A stretch of 64,000 nt of DNA from Ferrimonas futtsuensis DSM 18154 (GCF_000422645.1 NZ_AUGL01000007.1:1-64000); one strand, 5' to 3'; counted from the first letter of the stretch, positions 48,674 through 58,717 are shown. Program-made: numbers and translations. Notes: a model not told the origin generated them from the letters alone.

Positions 48674-49209
48674 CGCTGCAGACCCTCCTATCCCTTAAGG
48701 TATAGGTCAATGACGTATTGAGCAGCCAGCTAAGTTAGTGATTCAGCGCAAATGATTCGTCAATTTTTCCAATTGTTCTCTCCTTTGCCCTGGACAACAC
48801 ACTGTCAAGGGCGCTAATGAGCGCTTACTCATCAGCCCGAGTCATACCAACCCTAGGTCAAAAGCCGTCAAATCGGCATTTCTTACGGGTATCTCCCACA
48901 AATACCACGTGATCTTGCCCACATTTTCACCACTTGATACCGGGTCACTTTTTAATCACGAAATATCTTCATTGTTAACATAACCCCAGCTTACAACGCT
49001 TGCAGCATGGGGGGTTTAACGTATTGAAAGAGTAAACTCCTTCAATTAACGTCAATTTTCCATCACAACTCTAGATATGAAATCAACAACGAGTTAACAT
49101 CCGGAGTGTCAGGAGCAACACACATTAACAGCCCCTAAACAAGGTTCAATTGCTCTTATCTCTGCCTGGGGCTGCAATCCAATAATAAATCGACTTTAGG
49201 GAGAACAGC
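48674..49209. other. 536-bp intergenic region upstream of the TonB-dependent receptor gene
   Basis: It separates the divergent P-type ATPase and TonB receptor genes. It is AT-rich near 48950-49100 and holds a GCGCT/AGCGC hairpin at 48811-48824 and a 22-bp imperfect palindrome at 49024-49045. No gene is supported. Confidence 0.55.
49024..49045. promoter_or_regulatory. 22-bp imperfect palindrome upstream of the TonB receptor, possible operator
   Basis: TTGAAAGAGT and ACTCCTTCAA are inverted copies matching at 9 of 10 positions, with AA between. It ends 164 bp upstream of the receptor ATG. It does not match the Fur consensus. The bound regulator is unknown. Confidence 0.35.
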
Positions 49210-52110
49210 ATGTTCGTGAAGTCTAGCTTGGCCAAGTCCGTTAGGTTGGCTGTAGTATTTGGCGCAGCCGCATCTTTGGCTCAGCCTGCTGTAGCCGCCG
49301 AGGAAGGCAACGACGAGGGAAGCGAAATTGAGAAGATTACCGTTACCGGTTCTCGTATCGCCCGTCCTGAATTTACCCAACCCGCCCCAATCGTAAGCAT
49401 CGGTTCCGACGAGATTGCCAAGTTCGGTAACGTCGACCTGGGTTCTATCCTGGCCGAACTGCCTGCAGTGGGCGCAACCGACACCATCATTGGTAACAAC
49501 AACAGTAACGCCCTGGCCGGTATCAGCTCCGCTGACCTGCGTCGTCTGGGTGCCAACCGTACCCTGGTGCTGGTAAACGGCAAGCGTCACGTAGCCGGTG
49601 CCCCTGGCTCCGCTCAGGTCGACTTGACCACCATCCCCGCCTCCCTGATTGAGCGCGTGGAAGTGGTAACCGGTGGTGCGTCTGCGATCTACGGTTCCGA
49701 TGCGGTATCCGGTGTTGTAAACATCATCCTGAAAGACAACTTCGAAGGTTTCGAGCTGGATGTGGGTTACGGTAACTCCATGGAAGGCGTGGACACCGAA
49801 GGTCACGTGATCAGCCTGCTGGGTGGTGCTGACCTGTCTGACGGCCGTGGTAACGTGACTTTCTTTGCCAACTACGACCGCACCAAAGAGGTGATGTCTA
49901 CTCAGCTGCGTCAGCTGGATGGCTGGGGCACTGTGGCCAACCCTGACAACACCGGCGAAGAAGACGGCATCCCAGATCGTCTGCGTGTACCCCGCGTGTA
50001 CTCCGAGATGATCAACGACACCGGTGTGCTTAACCCCTTCGGTGGCGGTGCTGGTCGCTGGACCTTCGATCAGAACGGCAACCCCATGCTGCAGACCGAG
50101 CGCGACCTGGACAACAGCTTCGCATTCGGTAACTTCCCCAACGGTTGTGACACCTGTTTCAACCCCGAAGAGTACGAAAACTACATCCCAGGCGTTGAGC
50201 GTATCACCGTCGGCTCGACCTTTAACTACGATCTGACCGACAACGTCCAGTTCTTCTCTGACTTCAAATACGTAAGCTCCGAGATCAAGCAGCAGTTCCA
50301 GCCCTCCTTCCGCTTCGGTAACATCACCATTGATGTAGAGGACAACCCATTCCTGGATGAAGGCCTGCGTACTACCCTGCTGGATGCCGGCCAGACCAGC
50401 GTCAGCATGGCTAAGTTCTTCGACGAGTTGGGCAACCGCTCTGCCGACAACCAGCGTGACCTGTTCCGCTTCGTTGGCGGCTTCAAGGGTGACTTTACCC
50501 TGAGCCAGACCGACTTTAACTGGGAAGTGTTCTACGTTTGGGGCGAAACCCGCAACGAGCGTAAGACTCTGAACGACCTGATCCCCGACAACCTGGTTGC
50601 AGCCATTGATACGGTGATTGATCCTGAGACTGGCGAAGCCGCCTGTCGCAGTCAGGTACCTAGTGCTCAGGGTGACGACTACCAGGATCCAGCCTCTGTT
50701 AACGGCGATCAGTGTGTGGCCTACAACCCCTTCGGCTTCGGCCAGGCTTCTGATGCGGCACGTGACTTCGTCTCTGCCGACGTAACCCGTAACGACAAGA
50801 TCACTCAGCAGGTGATGGGCGCCACCCTGGCGACCGACTCTTCCGAGCTGTTCGAACTGCCTGGCGGCCCGGTAGATGTGGTTGTGGGTTGGGAATATCG
50901 TGAAGAGACCTCCGAAACCACCACTGACGAGTTCACCAAGGCTGGCTTCCTGACCAATGCGGCGACTCCGGACTCCTACGGTGAGTACGACGTTACCGAA
51001 TACTTCATTGAGGTTAACCTGCCCATCATCCAGGGCATGACCGGTATCGAAGAGCTGACTCTGGACGCTGCCTTCCGTGGTGCGGACTACTCCCACGCCG
51101 GTAACGCCGATGCGTGGAAAGTGGGTGCCTTCTACTCTCCATTCGACGGCCTGAGCTTCCGCGGTACCATTGGCGAGGCGGTACGTGCGCCTAACGTTGG
51201 CGAAGCGTTCGATCCTCTGTCTCCCGGTTTTGCCCGTGTATCCGATCCATGTGACGCGGACAACATCAGTGACGATCCGGATCGCGCCGCCAACTGTGCT
51301 GCCCTGGGCATGCCTCCTGGCTTCCAAGCCAACGACAACGTGAGTGTGGACCTGCTCTCCGGTGGTAACCCCAACCTGGAGTCCGAGACCTCCAAGTCTA
51401 AGACTGCTGGTATCGTGTGGAGCCCCACCTTCATCGAGAACCTGTCCATCACCGTTGACTACTACGACATTGAGATCGAAGACGCGATCATCTTCGTAGC
51501 AGCTCAAGACGTTGCCGACAACTGTGTTGACGCCACCGGTGGCCCAGACGCCAACTTCTGTTCTCAGGTTGACCGTGACCCCAACACCTTCGACATCACC
51601 CTGGTGCGTTCCGGTTACCTGAACGCCGCTGCCTACAACACCCGTGGTATCGAGCTGCAGGCCAGCTACTCCATGGACCTGGGCCCAGGTGAACTGGACC
51701 TGAACCTGGTTGGTAACCAGCTTCTGGAACTGGAACAGTTTGAGTTCCAGGATCGTCCAGACGAGGTGAACGACGAGAAGGGTGAGGTTGGTGATCCAGA
51801 GCTGCAGTTCCGACTGAGCGCCAACTACCGCTGGGATGACATGACCGTAAACTGGGTGACTCGCTTCATCGACAACTCCGTTACCTATGATGTGTCCCCC
51901 AACGGCGGATCTCCAGAGGACGTAAGCCCTCACTACGTACCAACCATCATTACTCATGACCTGGGTGGTACCTACAACTTTAACGACACCGTACAGCTGC
52001 GTGCCGGTATCCGTAACCTGTTTGACAAACTGCCTCCAGGTTACACCGTTAACCCGATCTACGATCTGGTTGGCCGTCGCTACTACGTAGGCGTTAACGT
52101 TAGGCTGTAA
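49210..52110 (+). CDS. TonB-dependent outer-membrane receptor
   Basis: 966 residues. Signal peptide with hydrophobic core LAVVFGAAASLAQ, cleavage near AVA-AE. A TonB-box-like EIEKITVTGSRI is at about 38-50. The plug (about 50-175) contains the typical LVLVNGKRHV, RVEVVTGGASAIYGSDAVSGVVNIIL. The remainder is a beta-barrel with the usual NLFDKLPPGY near the C-terminus. It belongs to the large TonB receptor group with long plug loops, frequent in Shewanella and Ferrimonas; the substrate is unknown. Codon use is strongly biased, suggesting abundant protein. Ribosome site TAGGGAGAA; strong terminator after it. No adjacent transporter genes suggest a ligand. Confidence 0.94.
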   Translation: MFVKSSLAKSVRLAVVFGAAASLAQPAVAAEEGNDEGSEIEKITVTGSRIARPEFTQPAPIVSIGSDEIAKFGNVDLGSILAELPAVGATDTIIGNNNSNALAGISSADLRRLGANRTLVLVNGKRHVAGAPGSAQVDLTTIPASLIERVEVVTGGASAIYGSDAVSGVVNIILKDNFEGFELDVGYGNSMEGVDTEGHVISLLGGADLSDGRGNVTFFANYDRTKEVMSTQLRQLDGWGTVANPDNTGEEDGIPDRLRVPRVYSEMINDTGVLNPFGGGAGRWTFDQNGNPMLQTERDLDNSFAFGNFPNGCDTCFNPEEYENYIPGVERITVGSTFNYDLTDNVQFFSDFKYVSSEIKQQFQPSFRFGNITIDVEDNPFLDEGLRTTLLDAGQTSVSMAKFFDELGNRSADNQRDLFRFVGGFKGDFTLSQTDFNWEVFYVWGETRNERKTLNDLIPDNLVAAIDTVIDPETGEAACRSQVPSAQGDDYQDPASVNGDQCVAYNPFGFGQASDAARDFVSADVTRNDKITQQVMGATLATDSSELFELPGGPVDVVVGWEYREETSETTTDEFTKAGFLTNAATPDSYGEYDVTEYFIEVNLPIIQGMTGIEELTLDAAFRGADYSHAGNADAWKVGAFYSPFDGLSFRGTIGEAVRAPNVGEAFDPLSPGFARVSDPCDADNISDDPDRAANCAALGMPPGFQANDNVSVDLLSGGNPNLESETSKSKTAGIVWSPTFIENLSITVDYYDIEIEDAIIFVAAQDVADNCVDATGGPDANFCSQVDRDPNTFDITLVRSGYLNAAAYNTRGIELQASYSMDLGPGELDLNLVGNQLLELEQFEFQDRPDEVNDEKGEVGDPELQFRLSANYRWDDMTVNWVTRFIDNSVTYDVSPNGGSPEDVSPHYVPTIITHDLGGTYNFNDTVQLRAGIRNLFDKLPPGYTVNPIYDLVGRRYYVGVNVRL

Positions 52111-52128
52111 TCTCTGCCTAAACTTGAA

Positions 52129-52157
52129 AGGCGCAGCTCAAGCTGCGCCTTTTTTTA
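52129..52157 (+). terminator. Rho-independent terminator of the TonB receptor gene
   Basis: A stem AGGCGCAGCT/AGCTGCGCCT followed by seven T residues, 18 bp past the stop. Confidence 0.9.
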
Positions 52158-52507
52158 TCTTCTGGCGATCCAGCTCCCACTGGGCACCCCCTCCCTGTGA
52201 CACCACATCACGCATCACACGACGAAAGCGACGGATTTCCATACAGAAAAAGTCATTTGTTGATCAAGCAACAATGAGCCCAATTCATAATCGGCATTCA
52301 TCACTTCTCAGAAATGACAGATAAGTACTTTAAATACAATACCATGCCATATATAGCTCACTATCCAACCAGGGCAGTGATGTAACTTTATTCCGTTTTA
52401 TTATTAGAATTCGCTTCACCTTTTACTACAAAGTGTGACCTCCCTAAAGGAAGTTGAAGCGATGAAGTTTTATCCTTGTCACAATTTTTTTGTAATCGAA
52501 GACTGCA
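52158..52507. other. 350-bp leader region of the nqr operon
   Basis: This AT-rich region holds an inverted repeat TTGTTG/CAACAA (52257-52274), which could be an operator, and AT-rich promoter-like stretches around 52320-52370. A 20-codon ORF (52462-52524) with a good ribosome site overlaps the nqrA start. No other gene is supported. Confidence 0.5.
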
Positions 52508-52524
52508 ATGGCGACGACAACTAA
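52462..52524 (+). CDS. Possible 20-residue leader peptide overlapping nqrA
   Basis: ATG at 52462, preceded by AAAGGAAG about 9 bases upstream, opens a frame MKFYPCHNFFVIEDCNGDDN that stops at 52522-52524, 17 bases inside nqrA in another frame. nqrA itself has only a weak ribosome site. Translational coupling or attenuation is possible; chance is the alternative. Confidence 0.35.
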   Translation: MKFYPCHNFFVIEDCNGDDN

Positions 52525-53863
52525 GGTAACGACCGTAAAACGGGGGCTGGACGTGCCCCTGGCCGGTGAACCCCGGCAAGAGATCGACGGCCGCCTGTGT
52601 CCCTCCCATGTAGCCCTGCTCGGCGAAGAGTACGCCGGCCTCAAGCCCACCATGCTGGTGGAGCCCGGGGACAGGGTGAAGAAGGGCCAGCCGCTGTTTG
52701 AGGATAAGAAGCAGAAGGGTGTGCTGTACACGGCCCCCGCCTCCGGGGTGGTCAGTGCCATCCACCGGGGCGAACGCCGTGTGCTGCAGTCCGTGGTGAT
52801 CGACATCGAAGGGGACGAACAGATGCTGTTCGACTGCTTCGAGGATCTCGACGGCCTGACCCGGGACCAGGTGCAGACCAACCTGCTGGCCAGTGGCCTG
52901 TGGACCGCCCTGCGCACCCGTCCCTTCTCCCGAGCTCCTAAGCCCGGCAGCACTCCGGCGGGCCTGTTTATCACCGCTATGGACACCAATCCGGTGGCGG
53001 CAGACCCCAGGGTGGTGATCGCCGAGGAGGCCCAGTCCTTCGCCGATGGCCTCAAGGTGCTTAGCACCCTGACCGACGGCAAGCTGTACCTGTGTCACGA
53101 CGCCGGTGATGATCTGCCCGGAGCCAACCTACCCCAGGTAGAGACACACCGATTTGCCGGCGTACACCCTGCTGGCCTGGTGGGCACCCATATCCACCAC
53201 ATCCTGCCGGTCAGCCTGGAACGTCAGGTATGGCACATCGGCTATCAGGATGTGATTGCGGTCGGCAAGCTGTTCACCACCGGCGAGCTGTACACCGACC
53301 GGGTGATTGCCCTGTCCGGCCCGGACATCCTTGATCCCCGCCTGGTGCGCATCCCGTTGGGAGCTGAGCTTACCCGCCTGATGAGAGGCGAGCTCAAGCC
53401 CAGCCACTCTCGAGTGGTCTCCGGCTCCGTACTCTCAGGTCATACCGCCGACGGTCCCCACGACTTCCTGGGACGCTTCCACAACCAGGTCACCGTCCTC
53501 ACCGAAGACAGTGAGCACGAGCTGCTGCCTTGGGAGCGCCCTTCACGGAAAGTGTTCTCCATCGCTCGCAACCTGGTCTCCCTGTTTGCCGGCAAGCAGA
53601 AGTTCGACCTGACCACCCAGACCGGGGGCTCCAAGCGCGCCATCGTGGCCTTTGGCCAGTTTGAGAAGGTGATGCCGCTGGATATCCTCCCGACCCTGCT
53701 GCTGAGAGATCTCATCTGCCAGGATACCGATGAAGCCCAGGCTTTGGGTGCATTGGAGCTGGATGAAGAGGACTTGGCACTGTGCACCTTTGTCTGCCCG
53801 AGTAAGTACGACTTCGGCAAGGAGCTGCGCACCTGTCTGGACATTATTGAGAAGGAAGGCTGA
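52508..53863 (+). CDS. nqrA: Na+-translocating NADH:quinone reductase subunit A
   Basis: 451 residues, close to Vibrio NqrA (446). It is the peripheral cytoplasmic subunit of the Na+-pumping complex, implicated in quinone interaction. N-terminal KRGLDVPLAGEP, VEPGDRVKKGQPLFEDKK, RRVLQSVVIDIEG and the VHPAGLVGTHIHHILPV segment are conserved. First gene of nqrABCDEF-nqrM. The stop codon overlaps the nqrB ATG (TGATG). A few extra N-terminal residues (MATTTKVTT) precede the family start; an in-frame stop upstream limits alternatives. Confidence 0.97.
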   Translation: MATTTKVTTVKRGLDVPLAGEPRQEIDGRLCPSHVALLGEEYAGLKPTMLVEPGDRVKKGQPLFEDKKQKGVLYTAPASGVVSAIHRGERRVLQSVVIDIEGDEQMLFDCFEDLDGLTRDQVQTNLLASGLWTALRTRPFSRAPKPGSTPAGLFITAMDTNPVAADPRVVIAEEAQSFADGLKVLSTLTDGKLYLCHDAGDDLPGANLPQVETHRFAGVHPAGLVGTHIHHILPVSLERQVWHIGYQDVIAVGKLFTTGELYTDRVIALSGPDILDPRLVRIPLGAELTRLMRGELKPSHSRVVSGSVLSGHTADGPHDFLGRFHNQVTVLTEDSEHELLPWERPSRKVFSIARNLVSLFAGKQKFDLTTQTGGSKRAIVAFGQFEKVMPLDILPTLLLRDLICQDTDEAQALGALELDEEDLALCTFVCPSKYDFGKELRTCLDIIEKEG

Positions 53864-55062
53864 TGAGCGGTTCCAATCCCAAAAAACGCCAGGAGGCGTA
53901 TTACGCCCACGGCAACTCCATGAAAGCCTTCATGCGATCGCTGTTTGTCGCCCATGCCCGTCCGACTTCGGGTAAGGTGCACATCCGCGACGGCATCGAT
54001 GTAAAACGCACCATGTGGGTGGTGATGTGGTGTCTGGTGCCGGCCATGCTGTTTGGCCTCTACAACCAGGGCCTGCAGGCCCAGATCGCCATCGCCGGCG
54101 GCGCCGAAGCGGCCAATGGGCTGTTCACTGCCCTGTTTGGCGAGCTGAACGCCGACAGTGGTGTCCTGGCCATGTTGACCTACGGCGCCTGCCTGTTCCT
54201 GCCCATCTACGTTACCGCTCTGGCGGTCAACCTGTTCTGGGAGATTGTGTTTGCCCGTGCCCGTGGTCAGGAGCTGCATGAAGGCTTCCTGGTTACCTCG
54301 ATGCTGTTTGCGCTGATCCTACCCATCTCCACTCCCCTGTGGATGGTGGCCCTGGGCGTCACCTTCGGCGTGGTAATGGCCAAAGAGGTGTTCGGTGGTC
54401 TGGGCTGTAACTTCCTCAACCCGGCTCTGGCGGGTCTGGCGTTCCTCTACTTTGCCTACCCCACAGTATTTGCTGCCCCGGAGCAGCTGGTGGCCGTAGA
54501 CGGCTACACCGGTGCCACTGACCTGGCCCTGGCCGCCAAGGGCAAACTGGCCTTTGCCGACTATGCCTGGTACCAGGCGTTCACCGACTCGGCCTGGTGG
54601 GATGCTTTCCTGGGACTGACCCCAGGTGCCATTGGCGAAACCAGCACCCTGGCCCTGCTGATTGGTGGCGGCCTGCTGATGCTCTCCAGCCTCTCCTCCT
54701 GGCGAATCGTCGCAGGCGTGTTCGTCGGCATGGTGGCCACCGCCACCCTGTTCAATGTGATCGGCTCCGACTCCAACCCCATGTTTGCCATGCCCTGGAC
54801 CTGGCACCTGGTCACCGGCGGCTTCGCCATCGGTATGCTGTTTATGGCTACGGATCCGGTGACCAGTACCTACACCCGTAAGGGGCGCTGGGCCTACGGC
54901 ATCCTCATCGGTTTCATGGTGGTACTGGTTCGTGTGGTCAACCCCAAGATGGCCGAAGGGATGATGCTGGCGATTCTGTTCAGCAACCTGTGGGCACCGA
55001 TTTTCGATTACCTGGTGGCACGCGCCAACATCAAGCGGAGGCTGTCACGCAATGGCATTTAA
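53863..55062 (+). CDS. nqrB: Na+-translocating NADH:quinone reductase subunit B
   Basis: 399 residues, an integral membrane subunit with about ten transmembrane segments. It carries covalent FMN, on Thr219 in YTGATDLAL, the [ST]GAT flavinylation motif. It also forms the quinone and Na+ path. MNPALAGLAFLYFAYP-type segment (NFLNPALAGLAFL) and FMATDPVTSTYTRKGRW are conserved. Overlaps nqrA by one base and nqrC by 11. Confidence 0.97.
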   Translation: MSGSNPKKRQEAYYAHGNSMKAFMRSLFVAHARPTSGKVHIRDGIDVKRTMWVVMWCLVPAMLFGLYNQGLQAQIAIAGGAEAANGLFTALFGELNADSGVLAMLTYGACLFLPIYVTALAVNLFWEIVFARARGQELHEGFLVTSMLFALILPISTPLWMVALGVTFGVVMAKEVFGGLGCNFLNPALAGLAFLYFAYPTVFAAPEQLVAVDGYTGATDLALAAKGKLAFADYAWYQAFTDSAWWDAFLGLTPGAIGETSTLALLIGGGLLMLSSLSSWRIVAGVFVGMVATATLFNVIGSDSNPMFAMPWTWHLVTGGFAIGMLFMATDPVTSTYTRKGRWAYGILIGFMVVLVRVVNPKMAEGMMLAILFSNLWAPIFDYLVARANIKRRLSRNGI

Positions 55063-55816
55063 CAAAGATTCCGTGCTGGGAACCATGGCCTTCAGCGTGG
55101 TTCTCTGCCTGCTCTGCTCCTTTATGATCACCGGCACCGCCGAGGTCCTGAAAGAGCGCAAGCTGGCGAAGAAACGCAGCGAACTGAAGCGCTACGTGCT
55201 GGTTGCCGCCAATATTCAGGGCGACGACATCGAGGAGCTGTTCGACAGCCGGGTCACGCCGATGCTGGTCAACTTGGACAGCGGCACCACTGAAGATCTC
55301 AGCGCCAACGAGATTCTGGATTTCGACGACCGCATGGCGGCCATTAATCCGGACACCTCCATCAAGCCCAAGAAGGACACCGCCCGCATCAAGCGCCGTG
55401 CCAATCAGGCCCGGGTGTTCAAAGTCACCGACGAAAACGGCCAGCTGGCCAGTGTGGTGTTCCCCATCCATGGTAAGGGCCTGTGGTCCGTGGTCTACGG
55501 TTATGTGGCCATACAGCCAGACCTGAACACCATCGAAGGGCTGGTGATCTCCGAGCACGGGGAAACTCCCGGCCTGACCGACTTCCTGAAGGACGCCAAG
55601 TGGCTCTCGGGTTGGCACAACAAGCAGATTTTCGACGACAGCGGCAAGCCTGTATTGGCGGTGGTCAAAGGCGGCGCCAAGAAAGGCGACGTTCACGGTG
55701 TCGATGGCGTCAGTGGCGCCACCAAGACCGCCCGGGGTCTGCAGAAAGCGGTGACATTCTGGTTCGGTCCAGAGGGCTACCAGAACTTCCTGAACACCAT
55801 TAAGAAGGAGGCCTGA
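55052..55816 (+). CDS. nqrC: Na+-translocating NADH:quinone reductase subunit C
   Basis: 254 residues. One N-terminal transmembrane segment (about 9-29) and a periplasmic FMN-binding domain. The flavinylation motif SGAT is at 221-224 with FMN on Thr224, in [26 protein letters not shown] and EHGETPGL are conserved. FMN is attached by ApbE, whose gene is not next to this operon. Ends 1 bp before nqrD. Confidence 0.97.
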   Translation: MAFNKDSVLGTMAFSVVLCLLCSFMITGTAEVLKERKLAKKRSELKRYVLVAANIQGDDIEELFDSRVTPMLVNLDSGTTEDLSANEILDFDDRMAAINPDTSIKPKKDTARIKRRANQARVFKVTDENGQLASVVFPIHGKGLWSVVYGYVAIQPDLNTIEGLVISEHGETPGLTDFLKDAKWLSGWHNKQIFDDSGKPVLAVVKGGAKKGDVHGVDGVSGATKTARGLQKAVTFWFGPEGYQNFLNTIKKEA

Positions 55817-55817
55817 G

Positions 55818-56441
55818 ATGAGCAGTCGCAGTAATGCAGCCAAGCAGGTGCTGACCTCTCCCATCTTTGCCAACAACCCGGTCGCCATGCAGGTTCTGGG
55901 TGTCTGTTCCGCCCTGGCGGTGAGTAACTCCATGGAGACCGCGGTGGTGATGACCCTGGCGGTGACCTTCGTTCTGGTGTTCTCCAACCTGTTTATCTCG
56001 CTGATCCGCAACTTCATCCCCAACAGCGTGCGCATCATCGCCCAGATGACGGTGATCGCCTCTCTGGTGATTGTGGTGGACATGGTGCTGCAGGACGTGG
56101 CCTATGAGCTGTCCCAGAAGCTGTCGGTGTTTGTGGGACTGATCATCACCAACTGCATCGTGATGGGACGGGCGGAAGCCTACGCCATGAAGAGTGGACC
56201 GCTGATGTCGGTGATCGACGCCCTGGGCAACTCCCTGGGCTATGGCGTCATCCTGGTTGGGGTGGGCTTCGTTCGCGAACTGTTGGGCGCAGGCACCCTG
56301 TTCGGTCATGAGGTGATCACCACCACAGAGAACGGCGGCTTCTACCTGGCCAACGAGATGTTCAAGATGGCCCCCAGCGCCTTCTTCCTTATCGGCCTGA
56401 TGATCTGGGGCCTTCACGTGATTCAGAAGCGCAAAGGCTAA
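55818..56441 (+). CDS. nqrD: Na+-translocating NADH:quinone reductase subunit D
   Basis: 207 residues with six transmembrane segments, homologous to RnfE. With NqrE it holds the intramembrane iron centre (Cys in [11 protein letters not shown] and [14 protein letters not shown]). [23 protein letters not shown] is the family signature. ATG follows AAGGAGGCCTGAG that ends nqrC, so translation is coupled. Confidence 0.97.
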   Translation: MSSRSNAAKQVLTSPIFANNPVAMQVLGVCSALAVSNSMETAVVMTLAVTFVLVFSNLFISLIRNFIPNSVRIIAQMTVIASLVIVVDMVLQDVAYELSQKLSVFVGLIITNCIVMGRAEAYAMKSGPLMSVIDALGNSLGYGVILVGVGFVRELLGAGTLFGHEVITTTENGGFYLANEMFKMAPSAFFLIGLMIWGLHVIQKRKG

Positions 56442-56450
56442 GGAGCGAAT

Positions 56451-57059
56451 ATGGAACACTATATCAACCTGTTCGTTCAGGCCGCCTTTATCGACAACAT
56501 GGCCCTCTCCTTCTTCATGGGGATGTGCACCTTCCTGGCGGTATCGAAGAAGGTCTCCACCTCCTTCGGTCTGGGGGTTGCGGTGGTGGTGGTGATGGCC
56601 CTGGCCGTTCCAGTTAACCAACTGATCTACGTTAACTTCCTTAAACCTGGCGCCCTGGCCTGGGCGGGGATGCCGAACCTGGATCTCAGCTACCTGAAGC
56701 TGATCACCTTCATCGGTGTGATCGCCGCCCTGGTACAGATCCTGGAGATGGTGCTGGACAAGTACGCCCCGGCGCTCTACCAGACCCTGGGGATCTTCCT
56801 GCCGCTGCTGACGGTAAACTGCGCCATCTTCGCCGGGGTGATCTTCATGGCCAACCGCGACTACAACATGACCGAGTCCGTGGTGTTTGCACTGGGCTCC
56901 AGCTCCGGTTGGGCCATGGCCATCGTACTGCTGGCCGGCCTGAGAGAGCGGATGAAGTTCTCTGCCATCCCCGAGGGGCTGCAGGGTATCGGCATCACCT
57001 TTATCTCCACCGGACTGATGGCACTGGGCTTTATGGCCTTCGTGGGCATCGCCCTGTAA
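56451..57059 (+). CDS. nqrE: Na+-translocating NADH:quinone reductase subunit E
   Basis: 202 residues, six transmembrane segments, homologous to RnfA. Conserved stretches: [49 protein letters not shown] (Cys ligand of the shared iron centre) and the GMNP-like end [13 protein letters not shown]. It begins 9 bp after nqrD with an AAGGAGCG site. Confidence 0.97.
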   Translation: MEHYINLFVQAAFIDNMALSFFMGMCTFLAVSKKVSTSFGLGVAVVVVMALAVPVNQLIYVNFLKPGALAWAGMPNLDLSYLKLITFIGVIAALVQILEMVLDKYAPALYQTLGIFLPLLTVNCAIFAGVIFMANRDYNMTESVVFALGSSSGWAMAIVLLAGLRERMKFSAIPEGLQGIGITFISTGLMALGFMAFVGIAL

Positions 57060-57091
57060 CCCAATTTGTGACGATTTAAGAAGGTAACGCG

Positions 57092-58312
57092 ATGGAAATG
57101 GCAATCGGCATCAGCATGTTCACCATAGTGGTGTGTCTGCTGGTCGCGGTGATCCTTATCGCCAAAAGCAAACTGGTCGCCTCAGGCGACGTCACCATCG
57201 GCATCAATGGCGACCCGGATAAAACGGTCAACACGCCTGCCGGTGGCAAACTCCTGGGCGCCCTGGCGGGCCAGGATATCTTTATCCCTTCCGCGTGCGG
57301 CGGCGGCGGCACCTGCGGCCAATGCCGGGTGCATGTGAAGTCCGGCGGTGGCGAGATCCTGCCCACCGAACGGGACCACATCACCAAGAAAGAGGCCAAA
57401 GACGGCTGTCGTCTCGCCTGCCAGGTGGCAGTGAAAGACGACATGGAGCTGGAGATCGAAGAGGAGATCTTCGGGGTGAAGAAGTGGGAATGCGAGGTCA
57501 TCTCCAACGACAACACCGCCACCTTCATCAAGGAGCTGCGCCTCAAGGTGCCGGAAGGCGAAGAGGTGCCCTTCAAGGCCGGTGGCTACATCCAGATTGA
57601 AGCCCCGGCCCACAAGGTGAACTACGCCGACTTCGACATCCCGGAAGAGTACCGTGACGACTGGGAGAAGTATGAGCTGTTCCAGCTGGAATCCGTGGTC
57701 GAGGAGGACGTGCTGCGCGCCTACTCCATGGCCAACTACCCGGATGAGAAGGGCCTGATCATGCTCAACGTGCGTATCGCCACGCCGCCGAGTAACGACC
57801 TGCCTCCGGGCAAAATGTCCTCCTACATCTTCAACCTCAAGGCCGGTGACAAGGTGGTGATCTCCGGCCCCTTCGGCGAGTTCTTCGTCAAGGAGGAGAG
57901 CGAGGCGGAGATGATCTTCATCGGTGGTGGTGCCGGCATGGCCCCCATGCGCTCCCACATCTTCGACCAGCTGAAGGCGAAACAGACCAAGCGTAAGATG
58001 AGCTTCTGGTACGGTGCCCGCTCGGTGCGGGAGATCTTCTACCAGGAGGACTTCGACGGTCTGGCGGCGGAGAACGACAACTTCCACTGGAACGTGGCCC
58101 TGTCCGATCCCCTGCCCGAAGACAACTGGGACGGCTACACCGGCTTCATCCACAATGTGCTCTACGAGAACTACCTGAAGGACCATAAGGCCCCTGAGGA
58201 TTGTGAGTTCTACATGTGTGGACCACCGGTAATGAACGCCGCGGTAATCAAGATGCTCAAAGACCTGGGTGTCGAAGACGAGAACATCCTGCTGGATGAC
58301 TTCGGTGACTGA
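57092..58312 (+). CDS. nqrF: Na+-translocating NADH:quinone reductase subunit F
   Basis: 406 residues. The NADH-oxidising subunit, with an N-terminal membrane anchor (about 5-25), a ferredoxin domain with 2Fe-2S ligands Cys69, Cys75, Cys78 and a fourth near 110 ([12 protein letters not shown] and GCRLACQV), and a ferredoxin reductase FAD domain (RAYSMANYP) and NADH domain ([30 protein letters not shown]). Residue positions agree with Vibrio NqrF. Ends 42 bp before nqrM, with a hairpin in between. Confidence 0.98.
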   Translation: MEMAIGISMFTIVVCLLVAVILIAKSKLVASGDVTIGINGDPDKTVNTPAGGKLLGALAGQDIFIPSACGGGGTCGQCRVHVKSGGGEILPTERDHITKKEAKDGCRLACQVAVKDDMELEIEEEIFGVKKWECEVISNDNTATFIKELRLKVPEGEEVPFKAGGYIQIEAPAHKVNYADFDIPEEYRDDWEKYELFQLESVVEEDVLRAYSMANYPDEKGLIMLNVRIATPPSNDLPPGKMSSYIFNLKAGDKVVISGPFGEFFVKEESEAEMIFIGGGAGMAPMRSHIFDQLKAKQTKRKMSFWYGARSVREIFYQEDFDGLAAENDNFHWNVALSDPLPEDNWDGYTGFIHNVLYENYLKDHKAPEDCEFYMCGPPVMNAAVIKMLKDLGVEDENILLDDFGD

Positions 58313-58317
58313 ATAAG

Positions 58318-58337
58318 GGGCGCCCTGTTGGGTGCCC
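58318..58337 (+). other. Hairpin between nqrF and nqrM
   Basis: A stem GGGCGCCC/GGGTGCCC (one G-T pair) with a TGTT loop lies 6 bp after the nqrF stop. It lacks a U-tract, so it is more likely an mRNA processing or stability element than a terminator. Confidence 0.5.
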
Positions 58338-58354
58338 GGATTTGGAGACAAGCT

Positions 58355-58585
58355 ATGACCGCCTTTGCCACCACCTTTGCCATCATGCTGCTGGTGATCC
58401 TGATGATGTCCGTCGGCTACCTGTTCAGGCGCAAGACCATCGCCGGTTCCTGCGGTGGCCTGGGGGGCGTCGGCATCGACAAGGTGTGCGACTGCCCGGA
58501 GCCCTGCGACAAGCGCAAAGCGAAGATGGCCAGGGAAGCGGAACTGGCACGCCGGGAGCGCTTCCTCAAGGAGCGCATTCTCTAA
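58355..58585 (+). CDS. nqrM: Na+-NQR maturation protein NqrM
   Basis: 76 residues (former DUF539). One N-terminal transmembrane segment (about 3-22) and a Cys-rich cluster CGGLGGVGIDKVCDCPEPC. In Vibrio it is needed for iron delivery to the NqrD/E centre. The ATG at 58355 follows TTGGAGACA; an upstream in-frame start is unlikely. In Vibrio apbE lies between nqrF and nqrM; here apbE is absent. Confidence 0.94.
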   Translation: MTAFATTFAIMLLVILMMSVGYLFRRKTIAGSCGGLGGVGIDKVCDCPEPCDKRKAKMAREAELARRERFLKERIL

Positions 58586-58603
58586 AATTGTCCCAAATGA
58601 GAT

Positions 58604-58627
58604 AAGGCACCTTGCGGTGCCTTTTTT
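58604..58627 (+). terminator. Rho-independent terminator of the nqr operon
   Basis: A stem AAGGCACC/GGTGCCTT with a TTGC loop followed by six T residues, 18 bp past nqrM. Confidence 0.88.
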
Positions 58628-58717
58628 ATTACCCAATCAATAGACTCCATTTCTGACGCCCACAAATTTCTGATACTCTGGCCTCTGTTTTTCGCTTCCT
58701 GTTGCTCTGGAGACCCA

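Noticed and set aside
49156-51957. 933-codon minus-strand open frame antisense to the TonB receptor
   Set aside because: Long only because of the strong codon bias of the receptor gene. No start context and Val/Gly/Thr/His-rich shadow composition.
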